Below, piece by piece: positions 14,918-20,240 of a stretch of DNA of 20,240 bases. Position numbers and translations under genes: made by a program. The notes beneath the pieces are model-generated. The model ran no database searches. It saw only the letters and a list, made by a program, of their open reading frames with translations, and was not told the origin of the DNA. Origin of the DNA: JAJYIV01 sp964499955 (GTDB taxonomy: Bacteria; Patescibacteriota; Patescibacteriia; UBA9934; GWF2-40-263); contig CAZCMI010000017.1 in assembly GCA_964499955.1 (NCBI GenBank), positions 1 through 20,240 on the forward strand, given 5' to 3'. Numbering within the stretch: position 1 is the stretch's first letter; every line of letters starts with the position of its first letter.

Positions 14918-15003
14918 GGTGCGGACGGAGGGACTCGAACCCTCAAGCCCTTGCGGGCGCCAGCCCCTCAAGCTGGTGCGTATACCAATTCCGCCACGTC
15001 CGC
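14917..15003 (-). tRNA. tRNA-Leu(GAG)
   Basis: A type II tRNA with acceptor GCGGACG/CGTCCGC, anticodon stem CCAGC/GCTGG around TTGAGGG, a long variable arm (GCCC-GCAA-GGGC), T arm GAGGG-TTCGAGT-CCCTC, discriminator A and encoded CCA (14917-14919). The anticodon GAG is at 14967-14969 and reads CUC and CUU. Confidence 0.96.
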
Positions 15004-15022
15004 GCGGATGGATTGCGGGAGG

Positions 15023-15051
15023 ATCGTATCTCAAGTCGCTTCGTTCGACAA
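15023..15051 (-). promoter_or_regulatory. Promoter of tRNA-Leu(GAG)
   Basis: On the minus strand: TTGTCG (15051-15046), 17 bases, TACGAT (15028-15023), 19 bases before the tRNA 5' end. It lies just after the uppS stop codon. Confidence 0.7.
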
Positions 15052-15061
15052 GATGCGCCCC

Positions 15062-15775
15062 TTATTTCCCATGCCGCCGGCCGCGGGAGCGGTAGTCCGC
15101 CACGGCGGTGCGGAAATCATCGGCGCCGAAATCCGGCCAGAGTTTTTCCGAAAAATGCAGCTGCGCGTTGGCGGCATCCCACATCAGGAACCCGGCGCTC
15201 CAATGCGGCTCCCCGCCCGTGCGGATCACCAGGTCCGCCGGCGGGAGGTCGCGCGTGCACAGGGCGTCCTTCACCGTGGCGGGCGTAATGTCCAGCGCGG
15301 GATCCGCTGCCTTGCGTTCGGCCACCGCCCGCACCGCCTGGGTCATGTCGGACACGCCGTCGTAGGCGTTGAGCAAGGTGAGGAAAAAACCGTCGTGGGC
15401 GCGGGTGCGTTCTTCCAACGCGCGGATGCGGTCCGTCAGGGAAGACGGCTGCAGGGCCGCCCAGTCGCCCAGCACCCGCACGCGGATGCGGTGAGTGTCG
15501 AGTTCCGGCAGCGCGGCCAGTTCGTCGAACAGGGACGCGAAGACGCGGTACAGGACGGCGACTTCCTCCCGCGGCCGCTTGGCGAGATTGTCCATGGAAC
15601 ACATCCAGGCCGTCACGTGCGTGATGCCTTCGCCCAGCGCCGCGCGCAGGATGGACTGCCATTGCCGGGCGCCCTGTTCGTGCCCGTTCCACGCGGCCAG
15701 CCCGCGCTCCCGCGCCCAGCGCCGGTTGCCATCCGGGATGATGGCGACGTGTTTCGGATTCTGCGGGTGGGACAT
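15062..15775 (-). CDS. uppS: cis-Prenyltransferase (isoprenyl / undecaprenyl diphosphate synthase)
   Basis: Makes the C55-type polyprenyl diphosphate carrier for cell-wall and glycan synthesis by adding isopentenyl diphosphate to farnesyl diphosphate. The 237 residues include AIIPDGNRRWA (11-21, D15 is the expected Mg ligand), GHEQG (31-35) and RTGGE (185-189), all typical. The C-terminal motif is unusual: after RTGGE the sequence is PHWSAGFLMWDAANAQLHF. E. coli UppS has an Arg in the RxSxF segment, where this has W192, and a Glu (E213, second Mg contact) where this has Q205. Length is close to the family norm (about 250). No clear promoter; it starts 34 bases after the terminator of tRNA-Val(UAC). 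It may make a shorter chain or be less active. Confidence 0.9.
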   Translation of the reverse strand: MSHPQNPKHVAIIPDGNRRWARERGLAAWNGHEQGARQWQSILRAALGEGITHVTAWMCSMDNLAKRPREEVAVLYRVFASLFDELAALPELDTHRIRVRVLGDWAALQPSSLTDRIRALEERTRAHDGFFLTLLNAYDGVSDMTQAVRAVAERKAADPALDITPATVKDALCTRDLPPADLVIRTGGEPHWSAGFLMWDAANAQLHFSEKLWPDFGADDFRTAVADYRSRGRRHGK

Positions 15776-15809
15776 AGGGAAAAGCGGCGGTTGAAGATAT
15801 GGTCATGAG

Positions 15810-15833
15810 GAAAACCCCCGTTCGGGGGTTTTC
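15810..15833 (-). terminator. Terminator after tRNA-Val(UAC)
   Basis: A 10-bp stem (15810-15819 with 15824-15833) with a GTTC-type loop, abutting the CCA end of tRNA-Val(UAC). It lies between that tRNA and uppS. Confidence 0.8.
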
Positions 15834-15910
15834 TGGTGGGCGCTGAGGGGATCGAACCCCCGACCTTCTCGGTGTAAACGAGACGCTCTAACCAGCTGAG
15901 CTAAGCGCCC
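15834..15910 (-). tRNA. tRNA-Val(UAC)
   Basis: Cloverleaf with acceptor GGGCGCT/AGCGCCC, D stem GCTC/GAGC, anticodon stem TCTCG/CGAGA around TTTACAC, T arm GGGGG-TTCGATC-CCCTC (one G-U pair), discriminator A and encoded CCA (15834-15836). The anticodon UAC is at 15874-15876 and reads GUA and GUG. Confidence 0.96.
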
Positions 15911-15925
15911 GGACGGGTACAGGCC

Positions 15926-15954
15926 ATGCTAGCGGTTCCGCGGCCGCGCGGCAA
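15926..15954 (-). promoter_or_regulatory. Promoter of tRNA-Val(UAC)
   Basis: On the minus strand: TTGCCG (15954-15949), 17 bases, TAGCAT (15931-15926), 15 bases before the tRNA 5' end. Confidence 0.65.
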
Positions 15955-15961
15955 GACATGG

Positions 15962-15967
15962 TACACT
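15962..15967 (+). promoter_or_regulatory. -10 element of the small membrane protein gene at 15977
   Basis: TACACT ends 9 bases before the ATG at 15977. The -35 region lies within the divergent tRNA promoter and has no good match. Confidence 0.45.
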
Positions 15968-15976
15968 TCCTGCTGT

Positions 15977-16240
15977 ATGTCGATTTTCCTGCGCGTTCTG
16001 CTCGGCTTGGCTATCGTGGTTGTGGGGTTTTTGATGGTATGGAAGACGGACAAATTCCAAACGTGGGTTGGACAGATTGACTGGGCGGAACAGAAGCTCG
16101 GTTCCGGCGGCACGCGGACGTTCTTGAAGCTGCTGGGCGCCGGCGTGGCGTTCATCGGCATCCTGATCGCCACGAACATCATTTCCGACACGATTGGGTT
16201 CTTCGCCGGCTTCGTGTTCCGCCAGCCGCCGGCGTCCTGA
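15977..16240 (+). CDS. Small two-span membrane protein (87 aa)
   Basis: Two hydrophobic helices (about 2-22, SIFLRVLLGLAIVVVGFLMV, and 51-78, LKLLGAGVAFIGILIATN onward) flank a loop with WKTDKFQTWVGQIDWAEQKL and a GSGGTR turn. It resembles a small membrane family I recall from Patescibacteria, with the W-K-T-x-x-F and W-A-E pattern; function unknown. The in-frame extension upstream to 15926 would overlap the divergent tRNA promoter, so the ATG at 15977 is preferred; the -10 at 9 bases supports it. The next membrane protein gene has its own promoter 50 bases downstream. Confidence 0.75.
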   Translation: MSIFLRVLLGLAIVVVGFLMVWKTDKFQTWVGQIDWAEQKLGSGGTRTFLKLLGAGVAFIGILIATNIISDTIGFFAGFVFRQPPAS

Positions 16241-16289
16241 CGTGCGTGCGGCGGGCGCCCGTTTTTGCTCGTCTTTCAGCGGTGTCGGA

Positions 16290-16319
16290 TTGACAATTCG
16301 GGCCTCCTGGCCGTACAAT
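16290..16319 (+). promoter_or_regulatory. Promoter of the membrane-protein gene at 16330
   Basis: TTGACA (16290-16295), 18 bases, TACAAT (16314-16319): the strongest match in the window. The ATG follows after 10 bases, so the mRNA should be nearly leaderless. Confidence 0.85.
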
Positions 16320-16329
16320 CTCCGCCGCT

Positions 16330-16746
16330 ATGTCCCTCGACATCCTTTCGTTGCTGCGGCCCGGATTCTGGTTCGACCTGGGTCCCCAGCCCCCGTCGGA
16401 CGCCGTGTCCCTGGCCGTCTTCGCCTTCTTTGGCCTGCTGGTGGTTGCCGCCGTCGTCCTGCGCCTGGCGCGCCGCCGCCTGGCCGACAAGATCACGCGC
16501 GTGATCTGGCGCCGCCTGTCCAACGTCCTGCTCGTGGCGGGGTTGACCGGCGCCACGCTGTTCTTCCTTCACTTCGAACGCATCCGCTTCTTCGGCGCCC
16601 GGTTCTGGATGCTCCTGTGGCTGGTCGGTGTCGCCGTTTTGGCCGCCCGCTTCGTCCGGTTCGTCCGCGTGGACGTGCCCAACCGCCGCTCCCGCGCCGC
16701 CCAGGCGGATACGCGGAGCAAGTACCTGCCGAACGCCCGCGCCTAG
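16330..16746 (+). CDS. Three-span membrane protein ending in KYLP
   Basis: 138 residues with hydrophobic segments at about 25-44 (AVSLAVFAFFGLLVVAAVVL), 63-80 (LSNVLLVAGLTGATLFFL) and 92-110 (FWMLLWLVGVAVLAARFV). The loop HFERIRFFGARFW between spans 2 and 3 and the C-terminal KYLP (131-134) match a conserved membrane family that I recall from Patescibacteria; the role is not known. The arginine-rich loop after span 1 (RLARRRLADKITR) suggests that side is cytoplasmic. It has its own promoter; a hairpin with a T run lies 66 bases past the stop. Confidence 0.75.
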   Translation: MSLDILSLLRPGFWFDLGPQPPSDAVSLAVFAFFGLLVVAAVVLRLARRRLADKITRVIWRRLSNVLLVAGLTGATLFFLHFERIRFFGARFWMLLWLVGVAVLAARFVRFVRVDVPNRRSRAAQADTRSKYLPNARA

Positions 16747-16768
16747 CGGTTTGGCGTTGCGAAGGCGG

Positions 16769-16797
16769 TTGACGAACACGCCGTTTCGTGGTTGAAT
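16769..16797 (+). promoter_or_regulatory. Weak promoter-like sequence in the gap
   Basis: TTGACG (16769-16774), 17 bases, TTGAAT (16792-16797). The -10 lacks the consensus A at position 2. If used, the transcript would meet the terminator at 16807-16843 within about 40 bases. Confidence 0.25.
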
Positions 16798-16806
16798 GAC
16801 GCCATA

Positions 16807-16843
16807 ACAAACCTCCCCCGGTTCCCCCGGCGGGAGTTTTTGT
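16807..16843 (+). terminator. Hairpin with T run in the 16747-16975 gap
   Basis: Stem CTCCC/GGGAG plus CCGG/CCGG (16813-16821 with 16827-16836, one bulged C at 16831), five-base loop, and flanking ACAAA/TTTGT pairing. The plus strand has a five-T run (16837-16841). It probably ends the transcript of the membrane-protein gene at 16330. Confidence 0.65.
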
Positions 16844-16866
16844 ATGTCGAAGGATTTTGCGGTAAT

Positions 16867-16948
16867 GAAAACGGACCCCTTGCGGAGTCCTCGGGTGCCG
16901 GATGGCAATTTGTGCATGCACCATAGCGTGAAAATGGACGTCTGTCAA
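16867..16948 (-). ncRNA. Candidate short minus-strand transcript (promoter plus hairpin)
   Basis: On the minus strand a strong promoter, TTGACA (16948-16943), 17 bases, TATGGT (16925-16920), points into the gap but no minus-strand gene follows. About 23 bases past the predicted start (near 16913) is a 7-bp hairpin (16890-16884 with 16879-16873, one G-U pair) with a GCAA loop and a GTTTTC end. The RNA would be about 45 bases, or about 105 if it runs to the second hairpin. It matches no RNA family I know. Confidence 0.35.
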
Positions 16949-16975
16949 TCGAGCCATTCACCTGAATAGCTACAT

Positions 16976-17347
16976 ATGCCCCATGAACGACGGATATTCG
17001 GCACGCAAGGCGAAGAGCGGGCGGTGCGGTTTTTGGAAGGGAAGGGATGGCGCGTGCTCGCGCGGCAGCAACGCACGCCGTTCGGGGAGATCGACCTCGT
17101 GTGTCTGGACGCGGGCTGCCTTGTCTTCGTGGAAGTGAAGGCGCGGCGGACGGCGCGGTTCGGCCCGCCGCAGGCCGCCATCACGCCCGTGAAATTCCGC
17201 CACATGGTTGCCGCGGCGCGGGCGTATGCCGCCATGCGCGGGTGGCACGGCCCGTGGCGTCTCGACGTCGTCGCCATCCTGCACGGTGCGGGCGGTGGCG
17301 AACGCATCACGCATTTTCCAGCGATTGACAGCCCCGCCGCCTGCTGA
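16976..17347 (+). CDS. yraN: YraN/UPF0102 family endonuclease-like protein
   Basis: A 123-residue member of UPF0102, which has a restriction-endonuclease-like fold; its role is unsettled. The signature is present: GTQGEERAVRFLEGKGWRVL (9-28), then GEIDLVCLD (37-45) and VFVEVKAR (50-57), in which the GEIDL aspartate and the E-x-K form the nuclease-like site. VKFRHMVAAARAYA later in the chain also fits. Length is normal. No clear promoter: -10-like sequences at the expected distance from the ATG are poor. The nusA promoter overlaps the 3' end of this gene. Confidence 0.9.
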   Translation: MPHERRIFGTQGEERAVRFLEGKGWRVLARQQRTPFGEIDLVCLDAGCLVFVEVKARRTARFGPPQAAITPVKFRHMVAAARAYAAMRGWHGPWRLDVVAILHGAGGGERITHFPAIDSPAAC

Positions 17348-17353
17348 TATTCT
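17325..17353 (+). promoter_or_regulatory. Promoter of nusA-yidC
   Basis: TTGACA (17325-17330), 17 bases, TATTCT (17348-17353). The spacer ends exactly with the yraN TGA. The predicted transcript starts near 17360, giving a leader of about 50 bases, one of the longer leaders in the window. Confidence 0.8.
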
Positions 17354-17363
17354 TTTTTACGTT

Positions 17364-17389
17364 AGACCTGGCGCGTGAGCGGCAGGTTT
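17364..17389 (+). promoter_or_regulatory. Hairpin in the nusA leader
   Basis: ACCTG/CAGGT (17366-17370 with 17383-17387), one G-G mismatch, then CGC/GCG around a GTGA tetraloop (17375-17378). It lies just after the predicted start of transcription. NusA is autoregulated in some bacteria; whether this hairpin acts in that is unknown. Confidence 0.35.
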
Positions 17390-17409
17390 CATTGTTAGAA
17401 CACCCTTTT

Positions 17410-18771
17410 ATGTCTTCTCCCATCGAACAGGCCATCCGCCAAATCTGCGAGGAAAAAGGCCTCGCCTACGAAGCCGTGTTGGACGCCATCCAGGCCGCCA
17501 TGGCCGCCGCGTACCGCAAGGACTACGGCGACAAGAACCAAAACGTCGAGGCCGAATACGATCCGGCCACCAACGCCTCGCGCGTCTTCGACGTAAAGAC
17601 GGTGGTGGAAGACGTTGATTTGGAAGAACTGGCCCGCATGGAGGAAGAACGCACCGCCAAGGCCGCCGCGTTGGCCACGCAGGTAGAAGAAGCCCGCGCC
17701 AAGGGCGAACCGCTCCCGGCCGTCACCATGGAAGAGGAAGAAGGCCCGCGCTTCAACCCGAAGACGGACATGATGTTGTCCGAGGCCCGCGCCATCAAGC
17801 CGGACGTCGAAGTCGGCGAGATCGTCCGCACGGAACTGCCGCAGCCGGGCGAATTCGGCCGCATGGCCGCCATGACCGCCAAGCAGGTCATCACGCAGAA
17901 GCTGCGCGAGGCGGAACGCGAAATCGTCTTCAACGAGTTCAAGCAGCACGAAGGCCAGATGCTCAACGGCACCGTGCAGCGCCGCGAAGGCCGCATCGTG
18001 CTGGTGGACGTGGGCCGCGCCACGGGCATCATCCGCGCGGAAGACCAAATCCCCACGGAACGCTACGTCCCCGGCGCCCGCATCAAGGTGCTGGTGCGCC
18101 AGGTATCGCTCACCACGCGCGGGCCGGAAATCCTGCTCTCGCGCGCCAGCGAAGACATCGTGCGCGGACTGTTCGAGACGGAAATCCCCGAGGTGGCCGA
18201 AAAGATCGTCGAGATCAAGGCCATCGCCCGCGAGGCCGGCGCGCGTTCCAAGGTCGCCGTACACACCAACGACCCGGACGTAGACCCGATCGGCGCGTGC
18301 ATCGGCCAGCGCGGCACCCGCATCCAGACCGTCATCGCCGAATTGGGCGGGGAGAAGGTCGACATCATCGAATGGGACGCCGACCCGGCGCGGTTCATCG
18401 CCAAGGCGCTGTCCCCGGCCAAGGTTGAGCGCGTGGAGTTGGACGAAGCCGAGAAAATCGCCACGGTGCACGTGGCGGAAGACCAGCTCTCGCTCGCCAT
18501 CGGCAAGGGCGGGCAGAACGTCCGCCTGGCGGGCAAGCTGGCCGGCTGGAAGCTCAACATCGCCGAACGCGGCGAAAAGAAAGCGGCTGCGCCTGCGGCA
18601 GAAGGAGAAGGGCAAACGGCGGAAGAAACGGCGGAAGCCGTGGAAACGCCGGTCGAATCCGCGCCAGAAGCCACGGAAGCGCCCGCTCCCGAATCCACGG
18701 AACCCGCTCCGGAAACCCCGGCAGCCGAAGCCGCGCCCGAAACGCCCGCCGCGGAAGAACCGCAGGCCTAA
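17410..18771 (+). CDS. nusA: Transcription termination/antitermination factor NusA
   Basis: NusA binds RNA polymerase and nascent RNA and controls pausing, termination and antitermination. The 453 residues have the N-terminal polymerase-binding domain, interrupted by a charged Glu/Lys/Ala stretch (about 75-115), an S1 domain (about 182-230, MLNGTVQRREGRIVLVDVG), and two KH domains with their GxxG loops: IGQRG (298-302) and IGKGG (364-368). The last 65 or so residues form a low-complexity acidic tail of Pro/Ala/Glu/Thr repeats in place of the acidic repeats of E. coli NusA. The ATG at 17410 is chosen over an in-frame TTG 18 bases upstream. yidC begins 6 bases after the stop, so they are cotranscribed. 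Confidence 0.97.
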   Translation: MSSPIEQAIRQICEEKGLAYEAVLDAIQAAMAAAYRKDYGDKNQNVEAEYDPATNASRVFDVKTVVEDVDLEELARMEEERTAKAAALATQVEEARAKGEPLPAVTMEEEEGPRFNPKTDMMLSEARAIKPDVEVGEIVRTELPQPGEFGRMAAMTAKQVITQKLREAEREIVFNEFKQHEGQMLNGTVQRREGRIVLVDVGRATGIIRAEDQIPTERYVPGARIKVLVRQVSLTTRGPEILLSRASEDIVRGLFETEIPEVAEKIVEIKAIAREAGARSKVAVHTNDPDVDPIGACIGQRGTRIQTVIAELGGEKVDIIEWDADPARFIAKALSPAKVERVELDEAEKIATVHVAEDQLSLAIGKGGQNVRLAGKLAGWKLNIAERGEKKAAAPAAEGEGQTAEETAEAVETPVESAPEATEAPAPESTEPAPETPAAEAAPETPAAEEPQA

Positions 18772-18777
18772 CGTCCT

Positions 18778-19545
18778 ATGGGATTGTTCCAAACCCTGCT
18801 CGAGCAGCCGATGTACAACTTGCTCATCGGCCTGTACAACGTCCTGCCCGGCGCGGACCTTGGGTTCGCGATCATCGCGCTGACCGTGGTGATCAAGCTC
18901 GTCCTGTGGCCGCTCACCAATTCCTCGCTGAAGTCCCAGCGGGCCATGCAGCAGCTCCAGCCCAAGCTGGACGCCATCAAGGAACAACACAAGGACGACA
19001 AAGAAGCCCTGGCGAAGGCGATGATGGAGCTGTACTCCAAGGAGAAGGTCAATCCGCTTTCCTCCTGCCTGCCGCTGCTCATCCAGCTGCCGGTGCTCAT
19101 CGCCCTGTACCGCGTGTTCATGGCGGGGCTGCGCGAGGACGGCCTGTCCATGCTCTATCCCTTCGTGTCGAACCCGGGCGCGGTGAACGAGATGTTCCTG
19201 GGGTTGGTGGACCTGGGAGAACGCAGCATTCCGCTGGCCGTGCTGGCCGGGGCGTTCCAGTTCGTCCAGACCAAGATGCTCATGGTGAAGCGCCCGCCGC
19301 CGGCCGTGCGCAACAAGCCGGGCGCCAAGGACGAGGACATGATGGCCGCCATGAACAAGTCGATGCTGTACTTCATGCCCGTCATGACGGTGGCGATCGG
19401 CATCTCGCTGCCCGCCGGGCTCACCCTGTATTGGGTGGCTGTCAGCGTGATTTCCGTGCTGCAGCAGTTCCTGGTGTTCCGCAAGCACCCGCTGCCGGCC
19501 CAAGCCGAGGTAAAAGTCATTGAGGACGTCCCTGTGAATAAGTAG
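18778..19545 (+). CDS. yidC: YidC/Oxa1 membrane protein insertase
   Basis: Inserts and folds membrane proteins, alone or with SecYEG. The 255-residue protein is the short form, without the large periplasmic domain of E. coli YidC. Spans: about 28-45 (with K40 in ALTVVIKLVLWPL, where related proteins carry a key basic residue), 98-114 (PLLIQLPVLIALYRVFM), 146-160 (SIPLAVLAGAFQFVQ) and 197-222 (FMPVMTVAIGISLPAGLTLYW onward). The positively charged hairpin between the first two spans (SLKSQRAMQQLQPKL, 50-64, to NPLSSCLP) is typical. The C-terminus is a short soluble tail. It follows nusA by 6 bases and ends at a palindromic terminator. Confidence 0.96.
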   Translation: MGLFQTLLEQPMYNLLIGLYNVLPGADLGFAIIALTVVIKLVLWPLTNSSLKSQRAMQQLQPKLDAIKEQHKDDKEALAKAMMELYSKEKVNPLSSCLPLLIQLPVLIALYRVFMAGLREDGLSMLYPFVSNPGAVNEMFLGLVDLGERSIPLAVLAGAFQFVQTKMLMVKRPPPAVRNKPGAKDEDMMAAMNKSMLYFMPVMTVAIGISLPAGLTLYWVAVSVISVLQQFLVFRKHPLPAQAEVKVIEDVPVNK

Positions 19546-19550
19546 GGGAT

Positions 19551-19576
19551 AAGACCCGCGGATATCCGCGGGTTTT
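19551..19576 (+). terminator. Terminator after yidC
   Basis: An 11-bp stem (19551-19561 with 19566-19576, one G-U pair) with an ATAT loop and GGGTTTT end, 5 bases after the yidC stop. Its centre is a 20-base perfect palindrome (19554-19573). Confidence 0.85.
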
Positions 19577-19580
19577 GCGT

Positions 19581-19586
19581 TATGAT
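19581..19586 (+). promoter_or_regulatory. -10 element of the nucleotidyltransferase-like gene
   Basis: TATGAT, five of six consensus bases, 8 bases before the ATG at 19595. The -35 would fall in the terminator stem and has no clear match. Confidence 0.5.
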
Positions 19587-19594
19587 GGGGCCGT

Positions 19595-20240
19595 ATGGTG
19601 CCCACCTCCGCCTCCGCCCCGCCCAGCGACGCAGAACGGTCCGTTTTGCATACCCTGTGCTGGTTCGCCGCCCAGGGCCGCGTGGCGACGGCGTTTGACG
19701 TGTGGAAGTGGCTGTGGCGCCCAGCGGGGGAGGCGACCTTGGTCGACGTGCGCCGGGTGTTGGGGGAAAGCGCGTGGCTGCGGGAACGGGTGGAGGAACG
19801 GGACGGGTATTTCAGCGTGAAAGGGACGGATATGGACGCGGCCGTTTCGGACCGGCACACGCGCGCGGCGGACGCCATGCGCAAGTACCGGCGCCTGCGC
19901 CGCGCCACCCGGTTTTTGGCGCGCGTGCCCACGGTGCGCGCCGCGGCGGCGGTGAACACGCTGGCCTGGCGGCATACGCGGCCGGACAGCGACATCGATT
20001 TGTTCGTCGTGGCCGAACCGGGGACGGTGTGGCTGACCCGCCTGCTGTGCGTGTCGCCGTTTATTTTGCTGGGGATGCGCCCGGGCCAGACGCGCCAGGA
20101 CCCGTTCTGCTTCAGCTTCTTTACGGACGTCCACACCACGGACATGTCGGCGCTGCGCCTGCCGGGCGGCGACCCGTACCTGGCGTACTGGACCCGTTCG
20201 TTGGTGCCGGCGGTGGGGAATGCTGATTTTTGGTCCGCCT
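19595..20240 (+). CDS. Nucleotidyltransferase-fold protein, 3' end outside window
   Basis: The frame stays open from the ATG at 19595 to the window edge (215 residues). The central region PDSDIDLFVVAEPGTVWLTRL (130-150) has the D-x-D (D133, D135) of the Pol-beta-type nucleotidyltransferase fold, but the usual Gly-Ser upstream of it is N121-T122 (VNTLAWRHTR). The stretch after it (LLGMRPG, CFSFFTDVH, then GGDPYLAYWTRSLVPAVGNADFW) resembles a family I recall from Patescibacteria, annotated only as nucleotidyltransferase-domain protein. The N-terminal 100 residues look like a winged-helix or helical segment with no known motif. Function unknown. The -10 lies 8 bases before the ATG. Confidence 0.75.
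   Translation, partial: MVPTSASAPPSDAERSVLHTLCWFAAQGRVATAFDVWKWLWRPAGEATLVDVRRVLGESAWLRERVEERDGYFSVKGTDMDAAVSDRHTRAADAMRKYRRLRRATRFLARVPTVRAAAAVNTLAWRHTRPDSDIDLFVVAEPGTVWLTRLLCVSPFILLGMRPGQTRQDPFCFSFFTDVHTTDMSALRLPGGDPYLAYWTRSLVPAVGNADFWSA

Noticed and set aside
16805..16913. SRP RNA (4.5S) or 6S RNA in the gap
   Set aside because: The conserved GGAAG-GCAGCC core of SRP RNA is missing and the length is too short for 6S RNA.
16844..16969. 42-codon plus-strand frame in the gap before yraN
   Set aside because: No family resemblance, no clear promoter, starts right after a terminator; composition not convincing as a protein.
17392..17409. TTG start for nusA
   Set aside because: NusA homologues begin close to the ATG at 17410; the extra six residues have no support.
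19554..19573. 20-base perfect palindrome as an operator
   Set aside because: Position just after yidC and the following T run make it the core of an intrinsic terminator; overlap with the next promoter leaves a regulatory role possible but unsupported.
17395..20145. 916-codon open frame on the minus strand
   Set aside because: Runs opposite nusA, yidC and the nucleotidyltransferase-like gene and through the yidC terminator; repetitive Phe/Gly/Arg/Asp text without family motifs.

Overview
The window is GC-rich bacterial chromosome, densely coded on both strands, with no insertion sequence, phage gene, CRISPR array or gene-free stretch above 300 bases (the largest gap is 16747-16975). It holds 17 complete protein genes, two genes cut by the window edges (uvrA at the left, a nucleotidyltransferase-like gene at the right) and four tRNA genes. 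Several genes resemble families I associate with Candidate Phyla Radiation (Patescibacteria) genomes: a degenerate DHH protein, a DAGK-like protein starting MYLYIYDEF, a membrane protein ending in KYLP, a short YidC, and a secreted protein with a C-terminal VYxVxxDG module. I infer a GC-rich Patescibacteria member from remembered family resemblance; no search was possible.

Layout. 1-2706: the C-terminal third of uvrA, a terminator, then a secreted 513-residue protein with its own strong promoter. 2707-5036 (minus strand): tRNA-Ile(UAU), a 60-residue membrane protein, an RluA-family pseudouridine synthase and a CMP-kinase-like protein form an operon-like series leading to rplS, which has its own promoter. 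5047-6654: a small membrane protein, tRNA-Val(GAC) on the minus strand, and a ZIP metal transporter. 6655-7800 (minus): a DHH-family protein whose metal-binding motifs are nearly all lost. 7862-13607: three aminoacyl-tRNA synthetase genes, valS alone and tyrS-argS coupled. 13625-14917: bactofilin and a DAGK-like protein. 14917-15910 (minus): tRNA-Leu(GAG), uppS and tRNA-Val(UAC). 15962-16746: two small membrane proteins. 16747-16975: a gap with opposed promoter-like and hairpin signals. 16976-20240: yraN, nusA-yidC and the partial nucleotidyltransferase-like gene.

Together the genes are mostly housekeeping: translation (three synthetases, L19, four tRNAs, rRNA modification), transcription control (NusA), repair (UvrA), envelope building (YidC, UppS, bactofilin) and small membrane proteins of unknown role.

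The clearest cross-gene signal is expression logic. Most promoters read TTGNNN, 17 bases, TANNNT. No start codon has a well-placed Shine-Dalgarno sequence; the one purine run found (bactofilin) lies too far away. For at least seven genes the -10 hexamer lies only 7-10 bases before the ATG, so their mRNAs should be leaderless or nearly so. The tRNA-Ile with a UAU anticodon, the DHH pseudoenzyme and the opposed signals in the 16.8-kb gap are the other points most worth following.
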